NCBI GenBank assembly: GCA_021234155.1 | Contig: JAJEKV010000028.1 | Coordinates: 9,376,134 to 9,440,133, forward strand | Reading direction: 5' to 3' | From: Isoetes taiwanensis | Lineage: Eukaryota; Streptophyta; Lycopodiopsida; Isoetales; Isoetaceae | DNA: 64,000 nucleotides | Shown here: in pieces, positions 25,691 to 35,619 of the stretch | Numbering within the stretch: the first letter of the stretch is position 1 | Layout: every line of letters begins with the position of its first letter | Position numbers and translations under genes: made by a program | The notes under the pieces: generated by a model | Told to the model about the DNA's origin: nothing | The model's database searches: none | The model's input: the letters and a program-made list of their open reading frames with translations, nothing else

Positions 25691-25880
25691 TGCCGCGGTT
25701 CTATTTGCGACAAGCGGTAGAACCGACATTTCTTGGATGGGGATGTCCCTTTGTCCTCCTCCTATTTATTGACCTCTCTTCATTGTTGTTCTATCATCCG
25801 GCGTTCTCTTGAACTAGATTTCTCCTTCTTCTCTATCCTATCAGTTTTGGTTGTATTTATCCTACTCTACTCTGTTTACC
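25691..25880. repeat. Dispersed ~180 bp repeat, left copy
   Basis: Starts 'atgccgcggttctatt' with a short inverted repeat (GGTTCTATT ... AGAACC), then 'cttggatggggatg', 'ctatttattga', 'ggcgttctcttga'. A second copy in the same orientation is at 58385-58560, on the other side of the large composite element. It looks like a promoter or 5'-end piece of a repeat family, not identified. Confidence 0.7.
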
Positions 25881-26390
25881 CTCGTTCTCCTTTTCTGCCT
25901 TATCGCTCCAGCATTGGAATGTGGCATGCGTACCCACATGAATCGTTGTTTTTCTTAGTCTTGGATTTGGATTTCTTACTTTCGGACTTAGGATATGATG
26001 GCGTGTGACATCGACCATAGTGTTTTGCTTGAGTTTGGGGATGGAGTGAATGATGTTGATTCGTCTTTCCTGTAGTCTTGGTTTGTAGTCTTGGATTTGT
26101 AAAGCTTCTATTTTTTTTTTGGTCTTGGATTTGTCGCTTCTAGTTTTTGCGGGGATGGATATGGATGGATCTTTGCGACTCTAGCATTTTGCATTCATTC
26201 AACTCTTGGTATTTATATGGTGTATGCACATAAGTGTAAGCTTTTCTGGCTGCTTCTTCACACCACGATTAAAAGTTTCCCCTGTTTCATGTAGGTTCGG
26301 TGAGTTAATTAGTCATCATTTCTTTCTATTGATTCAAGTTTTTTTTTAGCACATTTGGGGCTAGCGTGATTCTCTTTACTATTGGATTTC
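25881..26390. other. No recognised gene
   Basis: T-rich sequence, with 'gtcttgg(t/a)tttgt' repeated several times between 26070 and 26140. It abuts the left terminal inverted repeat of the DNA transposon. Confidence 0.5.
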
Positions 26391-26416
26391 AAACAAGGTT
26401 GCAAATTAAACGGGAG
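26391..26416 (+). repeat. Left terminal inverted repeat of the DNA transposon
   Basis: About 23 of 26 positions match the complement of 58065-58090. It is immediately followed by a small perfect hairpin (AAACGGGAGTG / CACTCCCGTTT, 26408-26435), present on this side only. Confidence 0.7.
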
Positions 26417-26543
26417 TGTTGCAGCACTCCCGTTTCAAAGATTCCTTTAGAAAAAGCATGTCACTTCAAAATTTGGGCTTTTTTAAGAGAGGTTTAAAGT
26501 TTCAGGAATATCAATTTTTTTTTGGGCCTATTTGTGGGGTATT

Positions 26544-28239
26544 TGTGACGTTCGGCCGCGATTATCGCCCGGGGCGTATACTATCTTTGCCTACCAAATC
26601 GTCAGCGTACCGCCACCGTGCCCGGCGTAATGCGTAGCGTGTAGCTAGGCTAATAGCCCTAGGGGGCAACATGCAAGGAGTGCGCATTTATTAATGTGCA
26701 CATTAAACAATGTGCACATTCATTTAGATGCACATTTTCCCATATGGCCACTTCATGCCAAGTGGGCCACACCCATGGGTGCAATTAATGTACACATTTT
26801 CCAATGTACACATTCATTAATGTGCACACATTTCAATGTGGGCACATTTGGGTGCACACATTTCCATGTGGGCACATTTGGCCACCTAGCCCTTAAAGGC
26901 AAGTGGGCCCATTTCCAATTATCCCACATGCCAAAGGGGATAATTGGAAACCCTAAGCCAACCCCTTGTCTATATAGGGTAGGAAATCCTAACTTGCCCA
27001 ATTTCGATTCTGGGGTTTTAGAACTTCTGTTTTGGCTGCCTCCAGACCAAAACCGCCCCCAGAACTGCACTTTGAGAGGATTGCAGCATTAGTTTCCCTT
27101 GATTCAAGCGTTTCTGCAGGATGGTCGAGCTCAGGTCAGGAGGAGCCACTCAAGGATCAGGTATTTGGCCAATTAGATAGTCTAAACCCTATTTTAGTCA
27201 TAGAATCAGATGGGGTTTAGCCTATTAAATTGCCCATAGGAGCCTTCTAGATCTCTAGATACCGACCTCTAACTAAAGAACCTAACTCTATGATATAGAT
27301 TAGTAGTTACGCTATGATGTATATGGATGATGTATCTCTATGAACTCCTTGTATTGGGAAGGGGGTAGAGACCTAAAGCTTGGTAGTAGATGCTCTAGAG
27401 TAGCCTCTCTAGCACACTATAGATTAGGCACTGTGTACAAGAACCACACGGTTGTGGGTGAAGGGGGGCGAGGCGGCTAAGAAGGAGGTTCATGTCGACT
27501 CTTGAGCGATCCCTCCGGTGTGTAAAGCCTACCGGGGATCATTGTGATTAGGTCTCGATGGCTTGCCCGCTGCGTGTGGGCAAGGCATGGGCTCATTGCA
27601 GAGTGAAGTGGTGTTCACTTTCAGTGGGTTCCCGGTCGAATAAGGCGGTGGCCCTCTAGTCACCTTGAGTCGGCATGTAGATCACGGAGGGAGGGATCCC
27701 TACCGCCCCATCAGGCTGGGAGGATGAACCCGGGGAATAGCCTTTTTGGCTATGCATCCCGCGGGCTCTGATCGGGTCCCAACACTTTTCAACCTACTCA
27801 CGCAAAGTGTACACGGAGGGGCGGATGGAGTGGACAACCCTATGCCATGTTCATATGCCGACCAAATCCATTGTCATGAATTGCATGCGCAATGAACTCA
27901 CGGTGACCCCAAGCCGTCAGTCATCCCTTTGAGGTCGAGCCTTGGGTAGGATTCCCTATGTGATGTCTTTGATCTTTGTCTATGCGGATATGTGGAGAAC
28001 CATCGCCATTGATGGTCATATGATGTTGATGTATGTGCTCTTGACATGTATGTTTTACGCTTCATGACTAGGTAGGGCCGAGGGGGAGGCGGGGTACAAT
28101 GACCCCTTCCCTCTTCCCACTTGGAACCCGATCACGGTTGCGGTGTCATGTGGAGGGCCTGTATTAGCATGGGCTGGTATGGGGGATGAACTCCTGTTTG
28201 TATCACGGTGAGTGCAGGTATCACAGTAGGGGCGTCCGC
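26544..28239 (+). repeat. 5' LTR of the gypsy element
   Basis: Pairs with 48214-49914. It opens with TGTGACGTTC after target copy GTATT. The U3-like part (26690-26890) is dense in TGCACA and GTGGGCACATTTGG repeats. A TATA-like box (TATATA at 26971-26976) lies in 'cttgtctatatagggtagg'. The end is blurred (ggcgtccgcc instead of ggacgtcaca). The two LTRs match over long stretches, with differences clustered as short indels at CG-rich spots. Confidence 0.9.
26971..26976 (+). promoter_or_regulatory. Putative TATA box of the 5' LTR
   Basis: TATATA in 'cttgtctatatagggtagg', preserved in the 3' LTR at about 48638-48643. It is the best core-promoter candidate for the element's genomic RNA. Confidence 0.55.
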
Positions 28240-28242
28240 CGG

Positions 28243-28253
28243 TGGTATCGAGC
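28243..28253 (+). promoter_or_regulatory. Primer-binding site (initiator tRNA-Met type)
   Basis: 'tggtatcgagc' immediately after the 5' LTR. Plant gypsy and copia elements usually have TGGTATCAGAGC, complementary to the 3' end of initiator methionine tRNA. This copy lacks one base near the CG, so it is slightly damaged or misread. Confidence 0.7.
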
Positions 28254-28442
28254 AATGTTCTTGGAGACCAAGAGCAAAAGCAGCCATGTTCCCAGTAGCA
28301 CTAACTTGATAGGATCCTTAAACCTCGAAAAATGGGAAAAAATTTTTCTCATTTTTGTAGTTCCTTAAGCTAGTAACAATTAAAATGAATAAAAGCGTAA
28401 AAAGACTAAAATTGGTGAACCAACATCCAAAAAGTAGGAATT

Positions 28443-28710
28443 GGTCTCACCGTCGCGCCGGAGGACGGAAATGAGATTTCCATTTTTGGGGAACATAGCG
28501 TGTGAACATTCAAACTTTAGACACCAAAAAGTTGTAAATTCTGATTAAAATAACTTGATAATTCCAATTTTAAGCTAAGAATCAGTAGAATTAGCATGTT
28601 ACATGTTCAAAAAGTACAAAATTTAATAGTGGGTCCCACCATGTCTCACACGTCGGCGCCCGGGGCAGGAAATGACTTTTTCATTTTGGGCTGGATAACG
28701 CGTGTGAACC
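28443..28710 (+). promoter_or_regulatory. Paired hairpin motif upstream of accessory unit A
   Basis: Two copies (28443-28508 and 28643-28710), about 200 bp apart. Each has a GC-rich start (gtc-ggcgcccgggg type), then a small stem GAAATGA...TCATTT, then 'catagcgtgtgaac' or close. Two more copies lie at 30263-30335 and 30467-30535 with the same 200 bp spacing. The pairs stand in front of TATA boxes, so a promoter or RNA-structure role is plausible. Confidence 0.55.
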
Positions 28711-28780
28711 TATAATAGGTGTTTTAGATGTTTTAGGCAACCCAAAAAGTAGTTCAAAAGTTGACCTAAAATTTGGCCCC

Positions 28781-28788
28781 TATAAATA
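28781..28788 (+). promoter_or_regulatory. Putative TATA box of accessory unit A
   Basis: TATAAATA in 'cccctataaatagaccc', a canonical plant TATA context, about 110 bp before a candidate ATG (28891). Confidence 0.6.
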
Positions 28789-28890
28789 GACCCAGACCCC
28801 TCCCATTTTCGCGTTCTTCCTTAGAACTTTTGCCGTGATTGCCAAGAAATGATAATCGGCACTTAACCGATCGACAAACCATCAAATGAT

Positions 28891-29500
28891 GGCCCTTCTT
28901 CGCTTTTGCCAGCCAGCTGGCGGATCCTCCGGCGCCCGGTAATCTGGCCTCTTCAGTGAGTCCTCCAAGCGCCTTTTCGGGGCGAGTCTTCTTGGCGAAA
29001 GATACAGGATCGAGTTGGGCGACTATCACGGAGCTCATAGAGACGGCCGTAGGACATCATGCACCAAATTCTCGAGGAGATCGCGAGAGGAGGAGGAGGA
29101 AGCGAGCGTGAGGCCGGAGGCGGGGCCAGTCAATAGCAGAGCAACAGGCCGGAGACCCACCTCTGGGGAGGAGCAAGGGGAGAGAAAGAGCAGCGGCGTG
29201 CGACTCTTAGCCAGGAGGAAGCGAGACCTTGCGCTTCAAATGTCGCCAAATCACGAGACCAGAAGCCGGAGAGGATGAAGAGTCGGAAGACGCGACGGAA
29301 CTCACGCGGCCGAGCCTAAGAAGAAGGAAGGCAAAGGCCATTAAAAGGCCGCAAAAGTAGAAAGTGGTGAAGGTCGGCTTAGCGGTGGGTCCCGTCATCA
29401 ACTAAGCCAGTCGAGGAGAGGAGACCCCGCCTTCTACCGGCGCACTTCGGGCCGAGGATTACGCCTAATCCCGGAGGGAGCGAAGTTCTTCAAAACCCTG
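28891..29500 (+). pseudogene. N-terminal part of accessory unit A, frame unclear
   Basis: A candidate start ATGGCCCTTCTTCGC at 28891 is followed after ~17 codons by TAA. Two overlapping frames are then protein-like: one reads LGERYRIELGDYHGAHRDGR and continues Arg/Glu-rich to 29278, another reads FLAKDTGSSWATITELIETA. I recognise no domain. The start resembles that of unit B at 30839 (ATGGCCTTGCTG), which suggests the two units are old tandem duplicates. It is probably the N-terminal half of the histone-like product. Confidence 0.35.
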
Positions 29501-29503
29501 GCC

Positions 29504-30120
29504 GTGGAGGAAGAAGCCCCCAGCAGAAAAGTACGGAGCACGAAGGAGGTAGGACAAGTGGCGAAACCCCCAACTTTCAGGCGTGGGATAGGGTCAAGAC
29601 CCCACGGCCGCCTTGAGGGAGGCATATGTGATAGACCTGCCAAGGGTCTATCAGAAGAGGATCGAGAGCACAACACCTACATGGAGAAGTGGGAGGCATA
29701 CAATGCCTACTACCAGGAGCATCGGGTGAGGGCCGTCGAAGGAGGAGTACCCCTGGGCGGACTCCGGCAGCCCCACCAAAGCCCAAGCCTCCCAGAGGCA
29801 CACGGGGAAAGAAGCGGGCGGCGGGGAAGAAGCTAGAAAACGAGAGCCACGAAGGAGATCCGGCACTTCGGAAGAGTTACGGACTCTTGATCCCGGGCCC
29901 CATTTTCAGCGTTTGGTCCGGTGAAGTTATGCAAAGAATACAACACGGACATGCTGGCGTGTGGCCAGCCGAGATCTTTGTTGTGCTTACGGGGAGGCAG
30001 ACGGCGAAAATAGTGCGGCATTTTGAAGATTCAACGGCTTGCCGCGGTACCGCAAAGAGGGTCACCCTCATGAAGCAGGACATGCAGCTGGCCACACACA
30101 TCAAGGGAGAACGCCCTTGA
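29504..30120 (+). pseudogene. Histone H3-fold protein resembling plant CENH3, frameshifted
   Basis: The frame ending at 30118-30120 finishes with a histone H3 C-terminus: FED at 30022-30030, then CRGTAKRVTLMKQDMQLA and a final GERP-stop where canonical H3 ends GERA-stop. Before it, LLIPGP (29884-29901), HFQRLVR (29901-29921, another frame) and EVMQRI follow the alphaN-alpha1 order of H3. Between the VR of that segment and the FED there are two more residues than canonical H3 has, including W-x-A-E. As I recall plant CENH3, its longer loop 1, LLIP and W-x-A-E match better than canonical H3. Upstream, 29504-29740 is basic, Pro-rich, tail-like sequence. One missing base near 29900, one extra near 29922 and a frame change near 29740 break the gene. 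If expressed it would be a nucleosomal H3 variant. Confidence 0.65.
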
Positions 30121-30262
30121 AGATTTTGTAAATAACCAAAATTTTATTAATATAAAGAATTTTTTCGGGGAAATAATGTGCTTGAGCTAACTTAATTAAG
30201 TCAAGTTAGGGAATTCTAGCTTTTATTTTAGTTAAATTGGAGTTTTTGAGCAAGTTGAGGCG

Positions 30263-30535
30263 ATGTCTCACTGCGTCAGCGCGCCGGGGCGAGAAATGAG
30301 ATTCTCATTTTTCGGGCTGGCCATAGCGTGTGAGACCATGTAAAAAGTGCCCAAAACTACCCCAAATCGACCAAATAAGGGGTCAATTCTGCCTAACTTC
30401 GGCGAGTTTAGTAGAATTACAGCCTTAAATTATCCAAATTGATTAAGTTTAGCCCAATTTGAACCCATGTCTCCCCGTCGGCGCCCGGGGCATGAAATGA
30501 CTTTTTCATTTTAGGGCTAGGCATAGCGTGTGAAC
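30263..30535 (+). promoter_or_regulatory. Paired hairpin motif upstream of accessory unit B
   Basis: Copies at 30263-30335 (stem AAATGAG-att-CTCATTT) and 30467-30535 (AAATGA...TCATTT), about 204 bp apart, matching the pair at 28443 and 28643. Followed by the TATA box at 30724. Confidence 0.55.
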
Positions 30536-30723
30536 CTCATTATAATTCTTCACCATGCCATACCTAAATGATTTCCAAAGCTGTTGCAATAGGTTCATCA
30601 ATCCATTCTAACATGTTGGACCCTAGAAGTAGTCTTCAAATTTGCTATTGCACCCCTTATAGTGTAGAATCACCCAATCCCGGCAAAATTTAGGTCACTC
30701 AAAAATTAGGGTTTCCCCTTTTC

Positions 30724-30732
30724 TATAAATAA
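30724..30732 (+). promoter_or_regulatory. Putative TATA box of accessory unit B
   Basis: TATAAATAA in 'ccccttttctataaataagtcccc', about 110 bp upstream of the candidate ATG at 30839. Confidence 0.6.
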
Positions 30733-30838
30733 GTCCCCATTTCTCATTTAGCACCACGCAAGTTTGCTCTCCCCTTTGCTTAGGCGATCTTCCGGCTCCT
30801 GGCGTACGCATCCGTTTGATACTCTCTTCGCTAGATCA

Positions 30839-32329
30839 ATGGCCTTGCTGACTTGGGCGATGAGTGCGGTAGCCGGTGCCCATCTTTGCCGGCCGGATGT
30901 CAGCGACATCTTCAAGTCTTTGGGAAAGAAATTGACATCAAGCTACGCTAAATGCAACCCGGCATATAGGCAAGTGCTAGCGAGAATTTCAAGCTAGGGT
31001 AGGACCCTCCCTTGTTCAGTCCCCCCCTTGTATAGGATGCCGTTCCCGCCCATCCCTTCAAGCCGCCTTGGGTGATGTCCCCAACATCGCCAAGTACTTA
31101 ACCAACAAGCGGTGCGACTACATGGTCTGACGATAGCGGGACCAAGTATTTCTCCTACAGCCGCCCTAGCCATTTTCTTATCCATGGCGCCCGAAAACCC
31201 GATGGGAGCAACCTCTATCCCTCCGATGGAGGTAGATCCCATAGCGGTGCAAAAAAAGCGGAATCTTTTGCGGTATCAGCGAGGAACAAGAAGCAAAGAA
31301 GATGAAAGTGGGACGGCGAGGAATACTCGAATTTCGACTTCAGGCGAAGAAACGGCGCTTGCCCTTGAGCGAGGCCCGATCAACCAGCGAGAGCCGGCAG
31401 ACTATGAGTTGCTCCCCGCCCCGGGGCTAGGCATCACAAGCCTAGCCCCTATCATCATCAGCGAGGAGGAGTATCTACTCCCCGGCGACGTCGAGAACCT
31501 TCGAATGCGGGGAGGGCTTCCAGTTGGATGAGCTGCTTCACCTGCGGCCGGAACCGACATGGGCGACTTCATCGTCAGGGGAGCCTCGGACTTTCGCTTC
31601 AAGTGAGGGGAAGCCGACACCTACGGGGAAGCGACTTAGATATCTGAGGCCTCTGGCCGACATCGGGCAAATGATGGACCCGGCGGGTTTGCCAGCGGAA
31701 GGGAGGAGTTCCTCGCCCTCCAAGAAGAGATGGGGATCCGTGGGAAGACCCACGAACATCCTAATGCCGAGTACCTCAACACCACCCCCGGCAAGAGGAG
31801 GAGGAATCGACTTCAGGAGAGTTGACTCCACAATTGAAGACTAGGGGAGCTCCTTAGAGATAGAGGTCAGCCGAATATCTGAGAGGCGACATAAAGCGGG
31901 AGGCCAAACAAGTGGAGAAGCGTGACACACAACGGCAATTCGCCTCGGTACTACTTGCATTCTTTCTTTGGATGGGAGAATAGCGGTGATACCGCAAGTT
32001 CAGTCCCAGAGGGAGGAAGGAGTGTTCATCTTGATTGCACTCTCGGGCTTCGGCAGCATGCTCGCATAGCGGCAAATGTCGACTATGTTGTCCTGGTCAA
32101 GAGAGCAATGGCACTCGACCTCTTCGACTTCGCCATACCCCATCGACGTCAGGCGAGATTGGCGGTGACCGCGGCCCTCACATCCAACCGCAGGGTGGAA
32201 GAGCTGGCGAGAGCCTTGCAGAGTGGCTCGTCAGCAAGCGTCATCAGGAACTTGGGTCACTCAGTAGGAACGGCCCAAGTTAAGAAGTTCATTGAGGACA
32301 ACCCATCTTACCGGCGATTTCAAGACTAG
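30839..32329 (+). pseudogene. Accessory unit B of the gypsy leader, unidentified protein
   Basis: The first frame (from 30839) reads MALLTWAMSAVAGAH then DVSDIFKSLGKKL and stops at 30997. Later frames at 31112-31531 (acidic, EEEYLLPGDVENL), 31524-31844 (Ser/Pro-rich), and 31922-32329 (helical: LVKRAMALDLFDFA, then KKFIEDNPSYRRFQD-stop) look like one protein split by frameshifts. Another frame between them reads DIKREAKQVEKRDTQRQFA, coiled-coil-like. No family recognised. Position, promoter motifs and start text parallel unit A. It could be a gag-like or chromatin-associated accessory protein, but nothing in the sequence decides this. Confidence 0.35.
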
Positions 32330-32375
32330 TTAGACTCTTGATCCCGGAGACTTTTTGTACTAAAATATTATATAA

Positions 32376-35300
32376 CTAATGCTTGGTGCTTGGCGTTCTT
32401 TGGCATAAGTTCAACCTGTAAATGTTTTGGCCGCAATAAAAGACAAAATGTGCAGTAATAGTCTAACTTTTGTAACTTCTTATTATAACAAAAACTTTTT
32501 AAAGCTTTAACAACATTTTAAATGAAACCTAGCTCCTTCATGTTAGATAATATTGCATTTCGTATCTTTTTGAGTTTGAGGTTTGAGGTTTGAGGTTTTT
32601 CTACCCTTGTTTACCTAGGCAAATTTGAAAACCGATTAATGACAGACTTGTTAATGGTCCCACTATTTTGCAAGCTGGCATTACGCTCTACACTAATGTC
32701 AATGAACTTGTTGTTAGCTCCTCCACGTTGTAAGAGGCCAACGTTTTTATTACGTAATGCCACACCCATCTCCCACTTATTGACTTAGCACAATGTTATG
32801 TTTTGAGACATATTGAGGGTTGAAACATATTGACATTACGACTTAACATTTTCACTTATGCTAGCATTAATTGTGTTAGCATAATGTATTTGAGGTTGAG
32901 ACATATTGAGGGTTGAAACATATTGACATTATGACTTAACATTTGCACTTATGCTAGCATTAATTGTATTATCATAATGACCGAAGACAATAGAAATCTC
33001 TATAAATCTTATATCGAATGCAATGGTCTCATCAAAATGTCAAATGTGAAATGAATGCCAATTTTGCCCTTGTACAATTATGATTCCAACTATGTTTCAT
33101 GAGGTGTGCGTTGTTGTCCTATTCAACAATCTTGGGAGGTGTGCCTGAATTCTTCTTGTTGTCCTATTCGACAACCTTCCTTATTTTATTTTATAAAATT
33201 TTAAAAAACCAAGCCTAGTTGTGTTTATGTAGCGGCAACCCCTTATATATTAACACAAATCTCACACAATAGTCACTTATAGTCTACCAATTTTTGCAAG
33301 CATCGTTCATGGTTCACACAATCTAGGATATAAACTTAAGCATTATAAATCCCAACTTTCTTGAGGTGGTCTCTTCATGTAAAGCTAAACGTAGTCATCA
33401 CTTGCAGCCAGTACAGATCACATGGGCAAAATTTGTTATCTTGATTGCATAAAAGTACATCAACATTTATTGGAAACAAAAATGCAGAACAACATGAGCC
33501 TTAGTGGTGGAAGGCCCTTCAACTCCCCAACATTTTCATACCCCTTTAAGTAGCCATAGCATCTAAGAGGGTTAACAATTGGGCTAGATCTTAAATTTAT
33601 CAGGTTTTTCTTATACCATAGCCACCAGAACACTTAGCAGATGTTCTTTTTGCATACTTTATATTGCATTTGTTGTCACGCAAGTGGCGTTTGCCTTTAT
33701 TCCCTCTTCTTTTTTAGTTTTCTTTTTTTCTCCCTTATCAAAAATCGTCCATGTCTAACATATTCTCTTGCTAAATTGTGCCATCTGTTTTGGCTTTAAG
33801 CATATTTAGTTTGAAATAGAGCATTTGTTTTCCTTGATCTGGGTTTTACCCAATACTGAACATAAGAATGGTCAGCTTACTTAATCTATTTGCACAATAA
33901 CCAGCCTAATAACCAACAGTTGTTTTCAGTTATGTCTCCATCACCCGCTGTTTGAATGATTGCTTGAAGGAGGTAAATCCCACATCCTTTTTTCTTTTTG
34001 TTCGGCATATCAGGAGCAGAATATATTGGAGCTTACAACAGCTGAATCATCAATCACACCGGGCTTTTTAGAATATCTCATCAAGCATAAATTTGATAGA
34101 GTTGGGGAAAAAGCATGAATTCTGCGGCAAGTAATAGCCCAATCTATGTAAATCTGTAGCATGATATGTGTCTTCCTCAGGAACACGAAGAGAACACAGA
34201 GCTCAGCCAAAAGGGCTCCTCCATGTTCTAGTAACCAGCAATTGAATTTGAAAGTCTTTTTCATCTAACAAAGATTTGATGTACAGGTGCTCCAAATTAA
34301 CAACATAACATAACGAAATTTAAGTACTAAAAACTATACCTTCAAGCAGAGGGTTCTTTGATGCCTATTCGCAACGTTTTGTGCCAAGCAGAATCCATGC
34401 AAGAACAAAGAGAGGGAATAGACACCTAAGCAGTAATTCCATACAACCTTGGTGTTGCGGATCTTTGCCATCACGCTACATACTCTGAGCTTTGAAGCAT
34501 TTACTCTGCTTCTCTATTTAAGATGTTTGTGGACAAATCTGATCAACCTAGCCATGCAAAGAGACAAAATTAAAACACAATATGCCATGTTTAAAGGCGG
34601 GCACATTTCACGATTAATGAGCATGAATTAAGGCGAACATCTTAAAGGATAGAAATTTGACGCGTGCTTACCTCACACTCCGGCTTGGCGAAGAGTATTA
34701 GATAGATGTTCCTCTCGCTTTCTGTACTGAGAAAGCAAGCAAACACGGTAGAAATAAATCTATAATTGCTTGAAACATTATAAATTATGTGTATTGTGCC
34801 AAGGAACTGGCTATCGTGAAATTTGGAACCTGCAAGCATACAAAAAACATTGAGCATACAGAAAAATACAGAAAGAGTGAATAGATGAGAAATGAAAGAA
34901 AAAGCACCTCGCGACATTACAGGGGCATGATCGGTATACTTGGAACCCCTATCTGCTAGCAGCATCTAACTCCTGCACGGTTGCGGTCTGCCAGATCGAA
35001 GATGCAAGGGCGGTTGGTTGCATATGCAACTGCCCTACTGACTCCAAATCTGGACGTGCCTCCTTGGCCGACCTCTGATTTGCCTTTGCCATGGTTTTGG
35101 ATGGCTTCAAGCCTACTTCTGTGAAACACTTAGATGTAACCAAATTTACTTCAATCGACCCTTTGTGATTCCACCATATCCCTGCCATCCAGCAACGCGA
35201 GATTGCTGTGCATGCCTTGCAAGCTTCAGCACATGCTTTGCAGTGCCAGATTGATCCTGAGAGCTGCAAACCTGGCCGCCGTCCCTGAATTCATCTATAC

Positions 35301-35615
35301 AGTAGACATCATGGGCATCCATCGACATAAAACCGCTCAGGTGCCCGCCATAGCCATCATCGAGAACTGAAGATGAGATGCAAAAATCATACCGAGACCA
35401 TACCGAAACCATACCGAGAGGAGATAGATGCAAAATCGAGGCTGTCAGAATTTTAAGGGAAAACATTCCGCCATAGCCAAGCTTGGCCGCAAACAAAAAA
35501 AAAAAACCTAATTAGGTAACGATGCAGATGATGCCACGTGGCCTAGCGAAATCTCAGCCGCCCAATCTAGGGCGCCATTCAAGACAGACATACACTATAA
35601 TTTTATAATATAGGA
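32376..35615 (-). mobile_element. Helitron H5 (non-autonomous, minus strand)
   Basis: The right end (minus-strand 5') reads TCCTATATTATAAAATTATA. The left end (minus-strand 3') ends ...CCAAGCACCAAGCATTAG, a diverged version of the hairpin-CACCATTACTAG terminus of H1. The outside bases are A (32375) and T (35616). Length 3.24 kb, similar to H1 (2.97 kb), and both share 'gccgccc(g/a)atctagggYgc' near the right end. There is no Rep/helicase. Minus-strand frames at 34640-35500 may be captured gene scraps but match nothing I recognise. No polypurine tract. Confidence 0.7.
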
Positions 35616-35619
35616 TATA

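Noticed and set aside
26753-27092. Small open frames within the LTR (also at 48360-48623)
   Set aside because: They translate the TGCACA/GTGGGCACATTT repeats of the LTR, occur in both LTRs, and have no coding features.
29015-29278. Arg/Glu-rich frame as an independent DNA-binding protein
   Set aside because: Two overlapping frames are equally plausible and neither shows a motif. It is kept only as an unclear N-terminal part of unit A.
34642-35496. Captured gene inside Helitron H5
   Set aside because: Several overlapping minus-strand frames with no recognisable domain.
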